Position numbers and translations under genes: made by a program. A stretch of 64,000 nt of DNA, from assembly GCF_002741985.1 (NCBI RefSeq), contig NZ_APHW01000108.1:186001-250000 (forward strand). The letters are read 5' to 3'. The notes beneath the pieces are model-generated. The model had not been told where the DNA came from and did not search any database. It worked only from the letters and a program-made list of their open reading frames with translations. This DNA comes from Vibrio rotiferianus CAIM 577 = LMG 21460. Its GTDB lineage: Bacteria; Pseudomonadota; Gammaproteobacteria; Enterobacterales; Vibrionaceae. Positions 46,816-54,800 of this stretch are shown here, piece after piece (positions within the stretch are counted from its first letter, which is position 1; each line of letters opens with the position of its first letter).

Positions 46816-47154
46816 TTAATCTGCATCCCAATCATCGGATTTTTGGACAATGAGCTCCACAACGCCAGCAAGCTCTTTACCTTTTTGGGTTAGCCCATAA
46901 TTCACTGTAACAGGAATGGTGTCTTGCTGTTTTCGCCAGACAAATCCATGCTCGGATAACAACTTCAAACGCTCAGCAAGTACTTTGCTGGACACCAACG
47001 CTAACTGCTTACGAATTTGACCGAATCGCATCTCTTCTTGTTGCCCGAGCAACCATACGATGTGCGCTGTCCACTTTGTCGATATTAAGGCTAAATATTT
47101 ATCTACACTACAGTAGCCATCTGGCTGTACTTGATGATTCACTTTTGTCGACAT
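46816..47154 (-). CDS. HxlR-family transcriptional regulator
   Basis: 112 residues with the winged-helix HxlR domain (YLALISTKWTAHIVWLLGQ, then RFGQIRKQLALVSSKVLAER). Intact, divergent from the SnoaL-like gene at 47344, which it may regulate. Its 3' end is duplicated at 44912-45152, and sequence unrelated to that copy's flank begins right after its stop. Confidence 0.88.
   Translation of the reverse strand: MSTKVNHQVQPDGYCSVDKYLALISTKWTAHIVWLLGQQEEMRFGQIRKQLALVSSKVLAERLKLLSEHGFVWRKQQDTIPVTVNYGLTQKGKELAGVVELIVQKSDDWDAD
46817..47057 (-). repeat. HxlR 3'-end repeat, intact-gene copy
   Basis: The 241-base stretch of the intact gene that matches 44912-45152 (~95%, same orientation). The copies start 1905 bases apart. 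Confidence 0.92.
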
Positions 47155-47343
47155 CGCACTTCCCTAATCCATTCTCTGCTACGCCAGTGTAATCAAACGA
47201 CGCATCACAAACCAATAGTTACCTAGGAGTAACTAGTTACTTTTGGGAAGCTAATTTTAAATCGTAACCGACTTATCTATTGTGAAAACACAACAAGGCA
47301 GAGGCTCAACTGAGGCCTAAGCCAATATCAAAAGGATGAAGTT

Positions 47344-47769
47344 ATGCGTTACGTTTTACTGTTTATCTATTTTCTCTCCCTTGGCTTACATGCCGAGATT
47401 CTGTATTCAAAACCACAAACACCCTCTGAGTTACATTCGTTATTTGGACAGTATTTCGCGAATAAAGATCTGGAAGGACTAGGTACACTTTTTCATCCAG
47501 ACGCCGTGTTTGTTGTAGATAAAGAAGGTAATCAAGCCAAGGGCAGAGAAGCAATTAAGCAGGTATTGAAAGGTTATATGAAAGGCGATGTCGACATGCT
47601 AACCAAAAGCGTTTCTATCCACATTAACGGGGACGTTGCCATGGTACGCTCTGATTGGGAAATATTGAACGCGTTGCAAGGTAAAAACATCCAAGGAACA
47701 GCGTTAGAGGTGATGCATTATGTGGATGGAGGTTGGGTTTATGTGATCGACAATCCCAACGGCTACTAA
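47344..47769 (+). CDS. exported SnoaL/NTF2-like protein
   Basis: 141 residues: short signal peptide (YVLLFIYFLSLGLHA) and an NTF2-like/DUF4440 fold (FGQYFANKDLEGLGTLFHPD, AVFVVDKEGNQAKGREAIKQ). Such domains bind or isomerise small molecules; no substrate can be read from the sequence. Divergent from hxlR. Confidence 0.72.
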   Translation: MRYVLLFIYFLSLGLHAEILYSKPQTPSELHSLFGQYFANKDLEGLGTLFHPDAVFVVDKEGNQAKGREAIKQVLKGYMKGDVDMLTKSVSIHINGDVAMVRSDWEILNALQGKNIQGTALEVMHYVDGGWVYVIDNPNGY

Positions 47770-47782
47770 CACCAAAAAGTAA

Positions 47783-47806
47783 AAGGCGAACCATTTGGCT
47801 CGCCTT
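47783..47806. terminator. bidirectional terminator
   Basis: Stem AAGGCGA-CC / GG-TCGCCTT between the convergent SnoaL-like and DUF5062-like genes. Confidence 0.8.
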
Positions 47807-47858
47807 ATTAACTATCTATAACTGTAAATTAGTGAAAGTTGCGACTACAAGATGATGC

Positions 47859-48119
47859 TTATTTTAGAGGGTCGTCGTCTGGCAACGCACTGTGTATCCA
47901 TACTGCCAGTCGGTGTTTGATGCTCGCACCATCTAGCTTGCTTTCCGGTAGTGGCGTGATCTGTTTGGCATCGACCAAGAATAGGTAAATCACTTTTACT
48001 CTTAAAGGTTGTGGTGACTGAGGGAGATCAAAGCCTTGCATCTTTGCCATCTTCCCACCAATCTCTAATGCTTTCTTAACCAGTTTGTCTTCATTGTGAA
48101 GCTTGGAGCTTTTTGACAT
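47859..48119 (-). CDS. DUF5062-family protein
   Basis: 86-residue cytoplasmic protein (HNEDKLVKKALEIGGKMAKM, then LPESKLDGASIKHRLAVWIH). Matches what I recall of DUF5062, a small conserved vibrio family of unknown function. Monocistronic. Confidence 0.7.
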   Translation of the reverse strand: MSKSSKLHNEDKLVKKALEIGGKMAKMQGFDLPQSPQPLRVKVIYLFLVDAKQITPLPESKLDGASIKHRLAVWIHSALPDDDPLK

Positions 48120-48474
48120 TGATATATCCTCTTCTTCGCTTCAATTAAGAATACATTAAGTGGGACTAACAGCGTGTTAGTAAGCTCTCATATTGATAAC
48201 TTTAAGTCACACCTGTTAGTAAGTGCTTAAAAAGCAATCAGAACATCACTCCTTTTACCTCACGTTGCGTTATAGGTAAACACTACCACCTCTAGAAACT
48301 CTAAATGCAAGATCCAATGATGGATACAAAATCTACCGTTTAGTTTCGAGCAATCTCATGTTCCTCCGATGAAAGAACAAGAAACTTCGATGGATTCAAT
48401 ATGTTCATATATGCTTATTAACTGGAATCGATAAGGTTTCACGCATTCTATAAATAACAACAAAGGACTGTGTT
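48120..48474. other. 355-base intergenic region without a gene
   Basis: Separates the divergent DUF5062 and CNF-like genes. No motif or repeat recognised; presumably promoters for both. Confidence 0.5.
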
Positions 48475-49113
48475 ATGCCACAAACGTTAGATCAGGCTGT
48501 TCAGGTTTTAGACCGTGATTTAGAGGAATTTTTACTTCGTTTCCCACTGTCCATTACGAGCGCGGGTCAATCCAAAGGTGCTATGAGGTTTTACTTGTAT
48601 AGCCATGGCGATACCGCCTTTGGGATAAACCGAGGGGTTAGGATGAAGGAGATGCGTTTCCGCCTTGGCCCAAAATCGTTAACTAAAAACGCGAAAGCAC
48701 TTCAATGTATTCATATCCCTGTCTCTCCTTTTGAACAACTTAAACCCGACTCCATTTCTAAAGTCACGCACTATGATGCTGCAGACTACCTGGTAACCAC
48801 TCAATTGACCGGTTGTACGTTTGCAATCCGTAAAGCAAAAGGTGGCGGACTTGAGTTCTTGCATGTACAACCAAAGGGAGACTTTAACGGCATGGAAGTA
48901 CAACGTGCTGTCCAGAAGGAGTTTCAAGTTTCTTTTGGCAGAGGATCTGGCACGGACAGTACAACTTACGGTGAAAATACTCGCGTTACGGTTATGGGGG
49001 CCCGAATCAACGGCCTATGGACCGTCTATGCTCAATATCAAGACTCGAGCGGCAGTGTGACAAAAGTTGACTGCATTTATAAAGAGCCTAGCTCTGTGGC
49101 TTATGTTGATTAA
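48475..49113 (+). CDS. CNF-like deamidase-domain protein (putative toxin)
   Basis: 212 residues, no signal peptide. The segment TTQLTGCTFAIRKAKGGGLE then FLHVQPKG has Cys114 and His130 sixteen residues apart, in the same local setting (LSGC-T ... HTG) as the catalytic Cys866 and His881 of cytotoxic necrotizing factor 1. CNF-type enzymes deamidate a Gln, classically in Rho GTPases. The protein is only about the size of a catalytic domain, so it could be a stand-alone effector delivered by a secretion system, or an orphan domain. No immunity-like gene is adjacent. Identification rests on this motif and is tentative. Confidence 0.55.
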   Translation: MPQTLDQAVQVLDRDLEEFLLRFPLSITSAGQSKGAMRFYLYSHGDTAFGINRGVRMKEMRFRLGPKSLTKNAKALQCIHIPVSPFEQLKPDSISKVTHYDAADYLVTTQLTGCTFAIRKAKGGGLEFLHVQPKGDFNGMEVQRAVQKEFQVSFGRGSGTDSTTYGENTRVTVMGARINGLWTVYAQYQDSSGSVTKVDCIYKEPSSVAYVD

Positions 49114-49154
49114 GTTGACGATTTAGGCTCTACGATAACAAACCACGATCAAAA

Positions 49155-49181
49155 GTGAGTTAGCCAATTCGACTAACTCAC
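49155..49181 (+). terminator. terminator after the CNF-like gene
   Basis: Nine-base stem GTGAGTTAG / CTAACTCAC followed by TTCCTTT. Confidence 0.75.
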
Positions 49182-49332
49182 TTCCTTTAATAGCTTTCTT
49201 AATAGGCTCGCTTACACAAAACCCAATCCATCCACGTAAAGTAAAACCATTAGCTCAAGGCGACGCATTACTGGTCTCACCCTCTAAAGTCGCTTACTAT
49301 GCCAATTACCTATAACGCTTTGTGAGTCACTC

Positions 49333-51093
49333 ATGAGCCGTAAAAATAATAAAAACCTCAGTATTCTTCTTAAACTCAACACCTTCGTGTCCCCTTATAA
49401 ATGGCGCGTTGCTGCTGCCTTGGTGGCACTGATTGCAACAGCCAGTTTGACGTTGTCCGTTGGCTATGGCGTTCGCATCCTTATTGACCAAGGGTTTGCT
49501 CAGCAATCTCTCCAAGAGCTCACCTATGCGATTCAGTTTATTGTTGGTGTCACGCTATGTATTGCGGTTGGGACTTTCTTCCGTTTCTACCTGGTTTCTT
49601 CGGTAGGCGAACGCGTCAGCGCAGATATTCGTCTTGCGGTGTTTAACCATGTGATTACGCTGCATCCTAGCTATTTTGAAACCAATAGCAGCGGCGATAT
49701 TATGTCTCGCCTCACCACGGATACCACGTTGCTGCAGAGCATTATTGGCTCGTCATTTTCTATGGCAATGCGCAGCGCGCTAATGTGTATTGGCGCGATC
49801 ATTATGTTGTTCGCGACCAACTTTAAACTCACGCTAATTGTGCTGGCTTCGGTGCCATTTGTATTGGTTCCGATTCTGGTTTACGGAAGACGTGTCCGCG
49901 CCCTATCTCGCAAAAGCCAAGACACGATGGCAGATGTAGGCAGCTATGCAGGTGAAGCGATCGAGCATATCAAAACGGTACAAAGCTTTAGCTCAGAACA
50001 ACATGAGAGAGCCGCTTTTGCAATTGAAGTAGAAAAAGCTTACGAGGTCGGCAGGCAACGAGTAAAACAACGTGCGATTCTGATCTCTGGCGTGATTGTG
50101 ATTGTATTCAGCGCCATTGCTGGCATGCTTTGGGTAGGCGGCAGTGATGTTATCCACGGTAAGATGTCTGCCGGTGATCTAGCCGCGTTCGTGTTCTATG
50201 CCATCATGGTTGCGTCGTCTACGGCGACCATTTCTGAAGTGATGGGCGAACTGCAAAGAGCAGCTGGTGCAACAGAGAGGTTGATTGAGATTCTGCAAGT
50301 CGAAAGTGATATCAGCGCGCCAAACAATCACCTTCCAATCACCGAGGATATGCCCGCAGAAGTGACCTTTGAGTCGGTGAACTTCAACTACCCTTCTCGT
50401 CCAGATCAACCCGCGGTCAAAGACTTAAAACTGACTGCGGAGCGAGGCAAAGTGCTGGCGCTAGTCGGCCCTTCTGGTGCAGGTAAAACGACACTGTTTG
50501 AACTACTGCAACGCTTTTATGACCCGCAACAGGGGCAAGTATTGTTTGGGGGTGAAGACATTCGACAGTTCGATCCAAATGATCTGCGCCGTCAAATGGC
50601 ATTAGTACCGCAGCAGCCTGCTTTGTTTAGTCATGATGTGTTTCATAACATACGCTACGGCAACCCAGACGCAACCGACGAACAAGTAATAGAAGCGGCG
50701 AAGAAAGCCCATGCCCATGAGTTTATTGAGAAGCTACCGGAAGGTTACCGCAGCTTTTTGGGTGAGCGCGGCGTGAGATTATCAGGCGGCCAAAAACAGC
50801 GAATAGCGATTGCCCGTGCGATTCTGAAAGACCCTAAAATCCTTTTACTGGATGAAGCCACCAGCGCACTAGACAGTGAGAGTGAACACCATGTTCAGCA
50901 AGCGCTTGAGGCATTGATGAAAGACCGCACCACGTTGATCATCGCGCACCGCCTGTCGACGATTCAACATGCAAATAAGATTGCCGTACTAGACGGCGGC
51001 GAGTTGATTGATATCGGCAACCATCAGTCATTAATGCAAAGCTGTGAGTTGTATCAGCGGTTAGTAGCGTTACAGTTTAAACATTTCGAGTAA
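49333..51093 (+). CDS. ABC exporter, fused membrane and ATPase domains (MsbA/LmrA type)
   Basis: 586 residues: six-helix membrane domain in residues ~15-310, with the family segment SRLTTDTTLLQSIIGSSFSM, then an ATPase with Walker A GPSGAGKT, signature LSGGQKQR, Walker B ILLLDEATSALDSESE and IIAHRLSTI. It exports lipids or drugs as a homodimer; the substrate is unknown. Its 3' end is duplicated at 53292-53439, and the hairpin that looks like its original terminator now lies behind that copy. Confidence 0.93.
   Translation: MSRKNNKNLSILLKLNTFVSPYKWRVAAALVALIATASLTLSVGYGVRILIDQGFAQQSLQELTYAIQFIVGVTLCIAVGTFFRFYLVSSVGERVSADIRLAVFNHVITLHPSYFETNSSGDIMSRLTTDTTLLQSIIGSSFSMAMRSALMCIGAIIMLFATNFKLTLIVLASVPFVLVPILVYGRRVRALSRKSQDTMADVGSYAGEAIEHIKTVQSFSSEQHERAAFAIEVEKAYEVGRQRVKQRAILISGVIVIVFSAIAGMLWVGGSDVIHGKMSAGDLAAFVFYAIMVASSTATISEVMGELQRAAGATERLIEILQVESDISAPNNHLPITEDMPAEVTFESVNFNYPSRPDQPAVKDLKLTAERGKVLALVGPSGAGKTTLFELLQRFYDPQQGQVLFGGEDIRQFDPNDLRRQMALVPQQPALFSHDVFHNIRYGNPDATDEQVIEAAKKAHAHEFIEKLPEGYRSFLGERGVRLSGGQKQRIAIARAILKDPKILLLDEATSALDSESEHHVQQALEALMKDRTTLIIAHRLSTIQHANKIAVLDGGELIDIGNHQSLMQSCELYQRLVALQFKHFE
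50946..51093 (+). repeat. ABC-exporter 3'-end repeat, intact-gene copy
   Basis: Last 148 bases of the exporter gene, from GCACCGCCTG to the stop codon. Matches 53292-53439 without gaps at ~93%, same orientation. Sequence diverges exactly after the stop codon. Confidence 0.92.
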
Positions 51094-51350
51094 AGGAGAC
51101 TTCTTACTAATTGCACCGATAAACCACTCAGCAACGGAGAGAGAGTTCTCAACGATACCAAATACGCGAAGACGCTAACACATATAATCCTGCGGCAATC
51201 AAGAAGCTGAAGGAATAGAACACTTCGAACATTCTGTTGAGGACCGCCTCCTGCTACTTCCCCGAGCTTTACATCTTCTATCTTCGAACACGAAGTAAGT
51301 ATGCTGTCGTAAGAGCACGTTCTCAAACGTTTCTATTAATACGTTACCGC

Positions 51351-52508
51351 TCAATCATTGAAACGCTTAATTGCCTCATTTACGCCTCGATATAAACGTC
51401 TAAGCATCTTATTGAAAATCTCTCTAATTGTTTTATAAGTCAAATCTATAACAACAGAGCTAGCCGCACCGGCAAATACCAACATATGACCCAGTAGACC
51501 TTTAACTTGGGATGCAGCAGTTTTTCCTGCTTCGGCTATTTTTACCAACGTTTGCGCAATAAAGTCGTACAGTGTCGCACCTGCGCTAATCGCTCCTTGA
51601 GCGGCTATAAGTGAATAGTAACCAGTGTCCTTAAGTAGGGTGACTAAAGCAGCACTTAAACGGTCAGTCCAATAATTACTATAATTAGCCAGATTGCGTT
51701 TATTGTAATCCAACCGCACAGGGAGAAGAAAATCACTAGCAGCCATTTGTAACTCCTGCCAATCTTCACCTTGTGCTGTTACAAGATAACCTGGAACAGC
51801 TCCTTGGTCAGGATCCATGCCATGAGCGCTAGCGCAAATACCTTGCCCACCGTCGAGGCGAAACTCTAAACCTTTATACGGCGAATGAAAAAATGGCCAA
51901 AGTGGCACTTTTGGTACAACATCCGCTCCATGCGTACAACGATAAATATCGTTGATTCTGTTCGTATTCGCACTAGCAAAACCTGACAAGCCTACCCTAG
52001 GTGCACCAAACGTATACAGTTTCACGTTGTTGCTATAAGAGCTAGTTGCGACCCAGTCGGCAGTTAACGTAGCCAAAGCTCCGCCTAGACTATGTCCAAT
52101 GCAATGCACTGTTCCTGTCTTTGAATTTTTTCGCCATTCATCTAAAAACTTTTTTAATTGTGGGCGTAACAGTGAAAATGTACGCTGAAAGCCAGCATGA
52201 ACAGTTTGTCCATTGGCACTCCCCTTCGAACCAATTTGCAAATTAGTCCCCCAATCATGACCAGATGTCATTTTAGTTCCGCGAATCGCGATAATAGCAT
52301 CACCATCATATGGACCATCACCATAACCTAACGCTGCAAATCCCGTCTCTTTATTGAACAGGTAGCCTCCAGTTTTGCTAGCCAGATTATCTTTACTTTT
52401 AAAATACCTACGAATAGAAGGCGGGGGGGGAACATTACGCTGTTGTTCTCGTATAGAATATGCGAAGAAAGCTAGTTCCGAGGCTAGCTTAGGAGGAAGA
52501 GTTCCCAT
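51351..52508 (-). CDS. class 3 lipase, putative secreted effector
   Basis: 385 residues with an alpha/beta-hydrolase lipase domain: nucleophile Ser140 in CIGHSLGGALA, Asp196 in HGADVVPKVP, and His229 in ICASAHGMD, a complete triad. The C-terminal ~100 residues contain amphipathic or hydrophobic stretches (LLGHMLVFAGAASSVVIDLT) that could contact membrane. No N-terminal signal peptide, as in type VI secreted phospholipases. ATG has AAGGGA five bases upstream and lies nine bases after an exported transthyretin-like gene, a possible immunity partner. A C7 run occurs within the NVPPPPS codons. Confidence 0.8.
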   Translation of the reverse strand: MGTLPPKLASELAFFAYSIREQQRNVPPPPSIRRYFKSKDNLASKTGGYLFNKETGFAALGYGDGPYDGDAIIAIRGTKMTSGHDWGTNLQIGSKGSANGQTVHAGFQRTFSLLRPQLKKFLDEWRKNSKTGTVHCIGHSLGGALATLTADWVATSSYSNNVKLYTFGAPRVGLSGFASANTNRINDIYRCTHGADVVPKVPLWPFFHSPYKGLEFRLDGGQGICASAHGMDPDQGAVPGYLVTAQGEDWQELQMAASDFLLPVRLDYNKRNLANYSNYWTDRLSAALVTLLKDTGYYSLIAAQGAISAGATLYDFIAQTLVKIAEAGKTAASQVKGLLGHMLVFAGAASSVVIDLTYKTIREIFNKMLRRLYRGVNEAIKRFND

Positions 52509-52517
52509 TTAAATCCC

Positions 52518-53150
52518 TTAAATTAGTCCATTAATATTACCGTATTTCTCTAGATCCTGAAGTTCACCAAACGCTTCAATATCAGCAGCTTTCTTTTTCT
52601 CTATTTCTGAGCGAACAGGCCATCTGGAGACGCTTACGACCGTATAATTAACTACCCCACTTGGAAAGTCAGAGTTGTAGATGTCAACGATTTCTCCGTC
52701 GTTAGCTAGGTCACAATTTAATTCCGACAGCATTTCAGAAAAGTAAGAGTTGTGTGTTACACCACGGGAATTTGCGTCCCAAAGGTAAATTTCATCCTTT
52801 TGAGTATTGACTTGCTGATCATCAACGCGGATGCCTTGCCAAATCACATTGGTTCTCAACGGGTTATTGGCATGACGCGATTGCATAGTTAGTTCCGGAA
52901 AGCTAAAGCGCCCTTCACTGTCGGTTGTTGTATAGTCGTGTATCTCACCATCCGTGATATCGATAAACTCGTAGCTTCTTTTCAGCTTAATACCAACCAA
53001 CGGTTTGCCATTGTAAGTGAGCTGTCCGCGTACAGCTGGAAATAGCTCGACAGTTTCCTTTTTATACATTTCTATCTCCAATCCATCGGCTTCAAATGCA
53101 AATGATAACAGGAAAATAATGAGTACTAGCGATGAGGGGCTCCTAACCAT
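52518..53150 (-). CDS. exported transthyretin-like (DUF6795-type) protein, possible lipase immunity
   Basis: 210 residues from ATG 53150 with a signal peptide (SSLVLIIFLLSFAFEADG), then the transthyretin/CarboxypepD-regulatory pattern VRGQLTYNGKPLVGIKLKRS and TTTDSEGRFSFPEL. The C-terminal part (SELNCDLANDGEIVDIYNSD) parallels the genes at 45461 and 46101. Eight G immediately precede ATG 53156 and lie six bases before ATG 53150, acting as the only ribosome-site-like sequence, so length changes in this run could alter translation. Directly upstream of the lipase, nine bases apart. Export to the periplasm fits protection against a periplasm-acting lipase (inference). Confidence 0.65.
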   Translation of the reverse strand: MVRSPSSLVLIIFLLSFAFEADGLEIEMYKKETVELFPAVRGQLTYNGKPLVGIKLKRSYEFIDITDGEIHDYTTTDSEGRFSFPELTMQSRHANNPLRTNVIWQGIRVDDQQVNTQKDEIYLWDANSRGVTHNSYFSEMLSELNCDLANDGEIVDIYNSDFPSGVVNYTVVSVSRWPVRSEIEKKKAADIEAFGELQDLEKYGNINGLI

Positions 53151-53291
53151 ACGCATCCCCCCCCATAGGCAATCAGTTTTATTTGAGCTAATGCTATATA
53201 CTGCATTCAGCACTATCAACGCTGAGCAACTCTAACGGCATCTTCATTTGACTAATTCTTAGTTTTTAGACTCTCATACATCTCTGGAAAA

Positions 53292-53439
53292 GCACCGCCT
53301 GCCGGCGATTCAACATGCAGATAAGATTTCAGTACTGGACGGCGGCGAGCTGATTGATATCGGCAACCATCAGTCATTAATGCAAAGCTGTGAGTTGTCT
53401 CAACGGTTAGTGGCGTTACAGTTTAAACATTTCGAGTAA
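53292..53439 (+). pseudogene. duplicated 3' end of the ABC exporter gene
   Basis: 148 bases equal to the exporter's last 148 bases with about 10 differences and no gaps. It encodes the final ~48 residues (GGELIDIGNHQSLMQSCEL ... ALQFKHFE) and the stop, but no start. It is the far boundary of the lipase block. Confidence 0.92.
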
Positions 53440-53449
53440 CAGTTATTTT

Positions 53450-53471
53450 AGCCCGCTGAATAAGGCGGGCT
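53450..53471. terminator. probable original terminator of the ABC exporter
   Basis: Stem AGCCCGC / GCGGGCT with loop TGAATAAG, eleven bases after the stop codon in the duplicated 3' end. The intact exporter gene has no such hairpin behind it. Confidence 0.75.
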
Positions 53472-53480
53472 TGGTATAAG

Positions 53481-53894
53481 CTAGAAAATTTCGTGGAGAT
53501 TACGGTTCTCTTTAAACAAGTTACTTAGTGGCAGGAATAATGGCTCTGGTAAGTTGTTTAGCTCACACCATTGCCACTGCTTACATTTATCTGGCTCGGT
53601 CACTTGAGGCTCACCGCTATCGCACGATGCTAAGACAAATAACGTCACGTAGTGCTTGCCCTCTTTCTCAAAAATGTCATTGGTAAAGGTCAGTTTTTCA
53701 ATCGAATCGACGACTAAGCCCGTTTCTTCGAAAGCCTCACGCTTAGCACACTCTTCAATGCTCTCACCTAGTTCAAGGTGTCCGCCTGGGGTCGCCCAAG
53801 TGTTTGCACCATGAGAACCAATTCTCTCACCAAGCAATATTTTTCCGTCACGAAGGATAATGGTCGCGACACCAACTCTTACTTCTTTATTCAC
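53481..53894 (-). CDS. Nudix hydrolase (NUDT15/MutT-like)
   Basis: 137 residues with a complete Nudix box, GGHLELGESIEECAKREAFE followed by ETGL. Hydrolyses a nucleoside diphosphate linked to another moiety, perhaps a damaged (d)NTP. Start ATG 53894 has GGATG upstream. Confidence 0.9.
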   Translation of the reverse strand: MNKEVRVGVATIILRDGKILLGERIGSHGANTWATPGGHLELGESIEECAKREAFEETGLVVDSIEKLTFTNDIFEKEGKHYVTLFVLASCDSGEPQVTEPDKCKQWQWCELNNLPEPLFLPLSNLFKENRNLHEIF

Positions 53895-53953
53895 ATTACA
53901 TCCTTCAAAAGCGCTATTTTTTAACTCTACCTCGGTGTCGTTTTGGTAAACGA

Positions 53954-54208
53954 CTACACCTCAACGCCGTTAGTTTTTTGCTCTGGCTTAGACCACTTGA
54001 TGATGGCACGTAGGTTCATAGAGAAGAAAATGATATTTGCGATTATCATTGCCACACTTCCGGTGAGATAACCCACCGCTACCCAGCTTGTATTGCCACA
54101 CATCATGAGTACGAAACCAATTTTATTCTTATTTCCTATTTGCCATATGGCAAGAAACGTAAGCACCATCGCAATCCAATCGATCCCATAGTACTGAAAA
54201 TAATCCAT
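53954..54208 (-). CDS. small inner-membrane protein (PnuC/SWEET-like half)
   Basis: 84 residues with three hydrophobic segments (WIAMVLTFLAIWQIGNKNK, GFVLMMCGNTSWVAVGYL, VAMIIANIIFFSMNLRAI). The IGNKNKIGF and NTSW features resemble part of nicotinamide-riboside or sugar (SWEET) transporters. Good ribosome site GGAGGG. Analogous to the 81-residue protein at 43730. Confidence 0.6.
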   Translation of the reverse strand: MDYFQYYGIDWIAMVLTFLAIWQIGNKNKIGFVLMMCGNTSWVAVGYLTGSVAMIIANIIFFSMNLRAIIKWSKPEQKTNGVEV

Positions 54209-54247
54209 TTTCCCTCCACCACTTAGAGTAATGCTAAGGGGGTGAGC

Positions 54248-54589
54248 CTAAATTAAATAGCACCATGCTAAGCCACCCCAGAACATTATATTTGCTGTCC
54301 ATACCATTGTGCTTTGGATAGGCAGCATATGAACAATCAACTTCGGACAGCTTTTAATTTCACGAGGAAGAAACAGCATTTGAGGCTGAACATCCCAACT
54401 GGTTGCGAAACGAAGGACTCTTTTCAACCGAGGATGACTCAGCAAATATTCAGCGTAGGATGAATAAATTGTCCATAAACCCAAAACACTAAATAACTCG
54501 ATTAAAGAGATTACCTCTAAACTAAATGGTAATAGTGAAGGCCCACCGATGAGTAAGATAGCCGCAAATATCCATTTTCTATTTTTCAC
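54248..54589 (-). CDS. hypothetical membrane protein
   Basis: 113 residues with hydrophobic segments near both ends (FAAILLIGGPSLLPFSLEVI and TANIMFWGGLAWCYLI). No family recognised. Between the small membrane protein and an acyltransferase, same strand. Confidence 0.5.
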   Translation of the reverse strand: MKNRKWIFAAILLIGGPSLLPFSLEVISLIELFSVLGLWTIYSSYAEYLLSHPRLKRVLRFATSWDVQPQMLFLPREIKSCPKLIVHMLPIQSTMVWTANIMFWGGLAWCYLI

Positions 54590-54800
54590 TACACATCCTT
54601 GTTAATGATTTAAACTAACTGACTATGAAAGAGCTAGGCCGTTACACTGCCGCAGCTGCAATCAAAATGCAACAATAAATCAACAACTTAATTAACTATT
54701 TAGTTAATTAGCACCCAGTCAATTTCAATGGCAAGTTTGGTAGTGATTCGATTAAAGCAGCCTCTAATTAACGCATCACAGTAAGGTAAAGGTTATCGTC

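Noticed and set aside
51054..51326. 90-codon minus-strand open frame overlapping the exporter end
   Set aside because: Overlaps a confident gene end and is not protein-like as a whole; only an inner 27-codon frame was kept as a weak finding.
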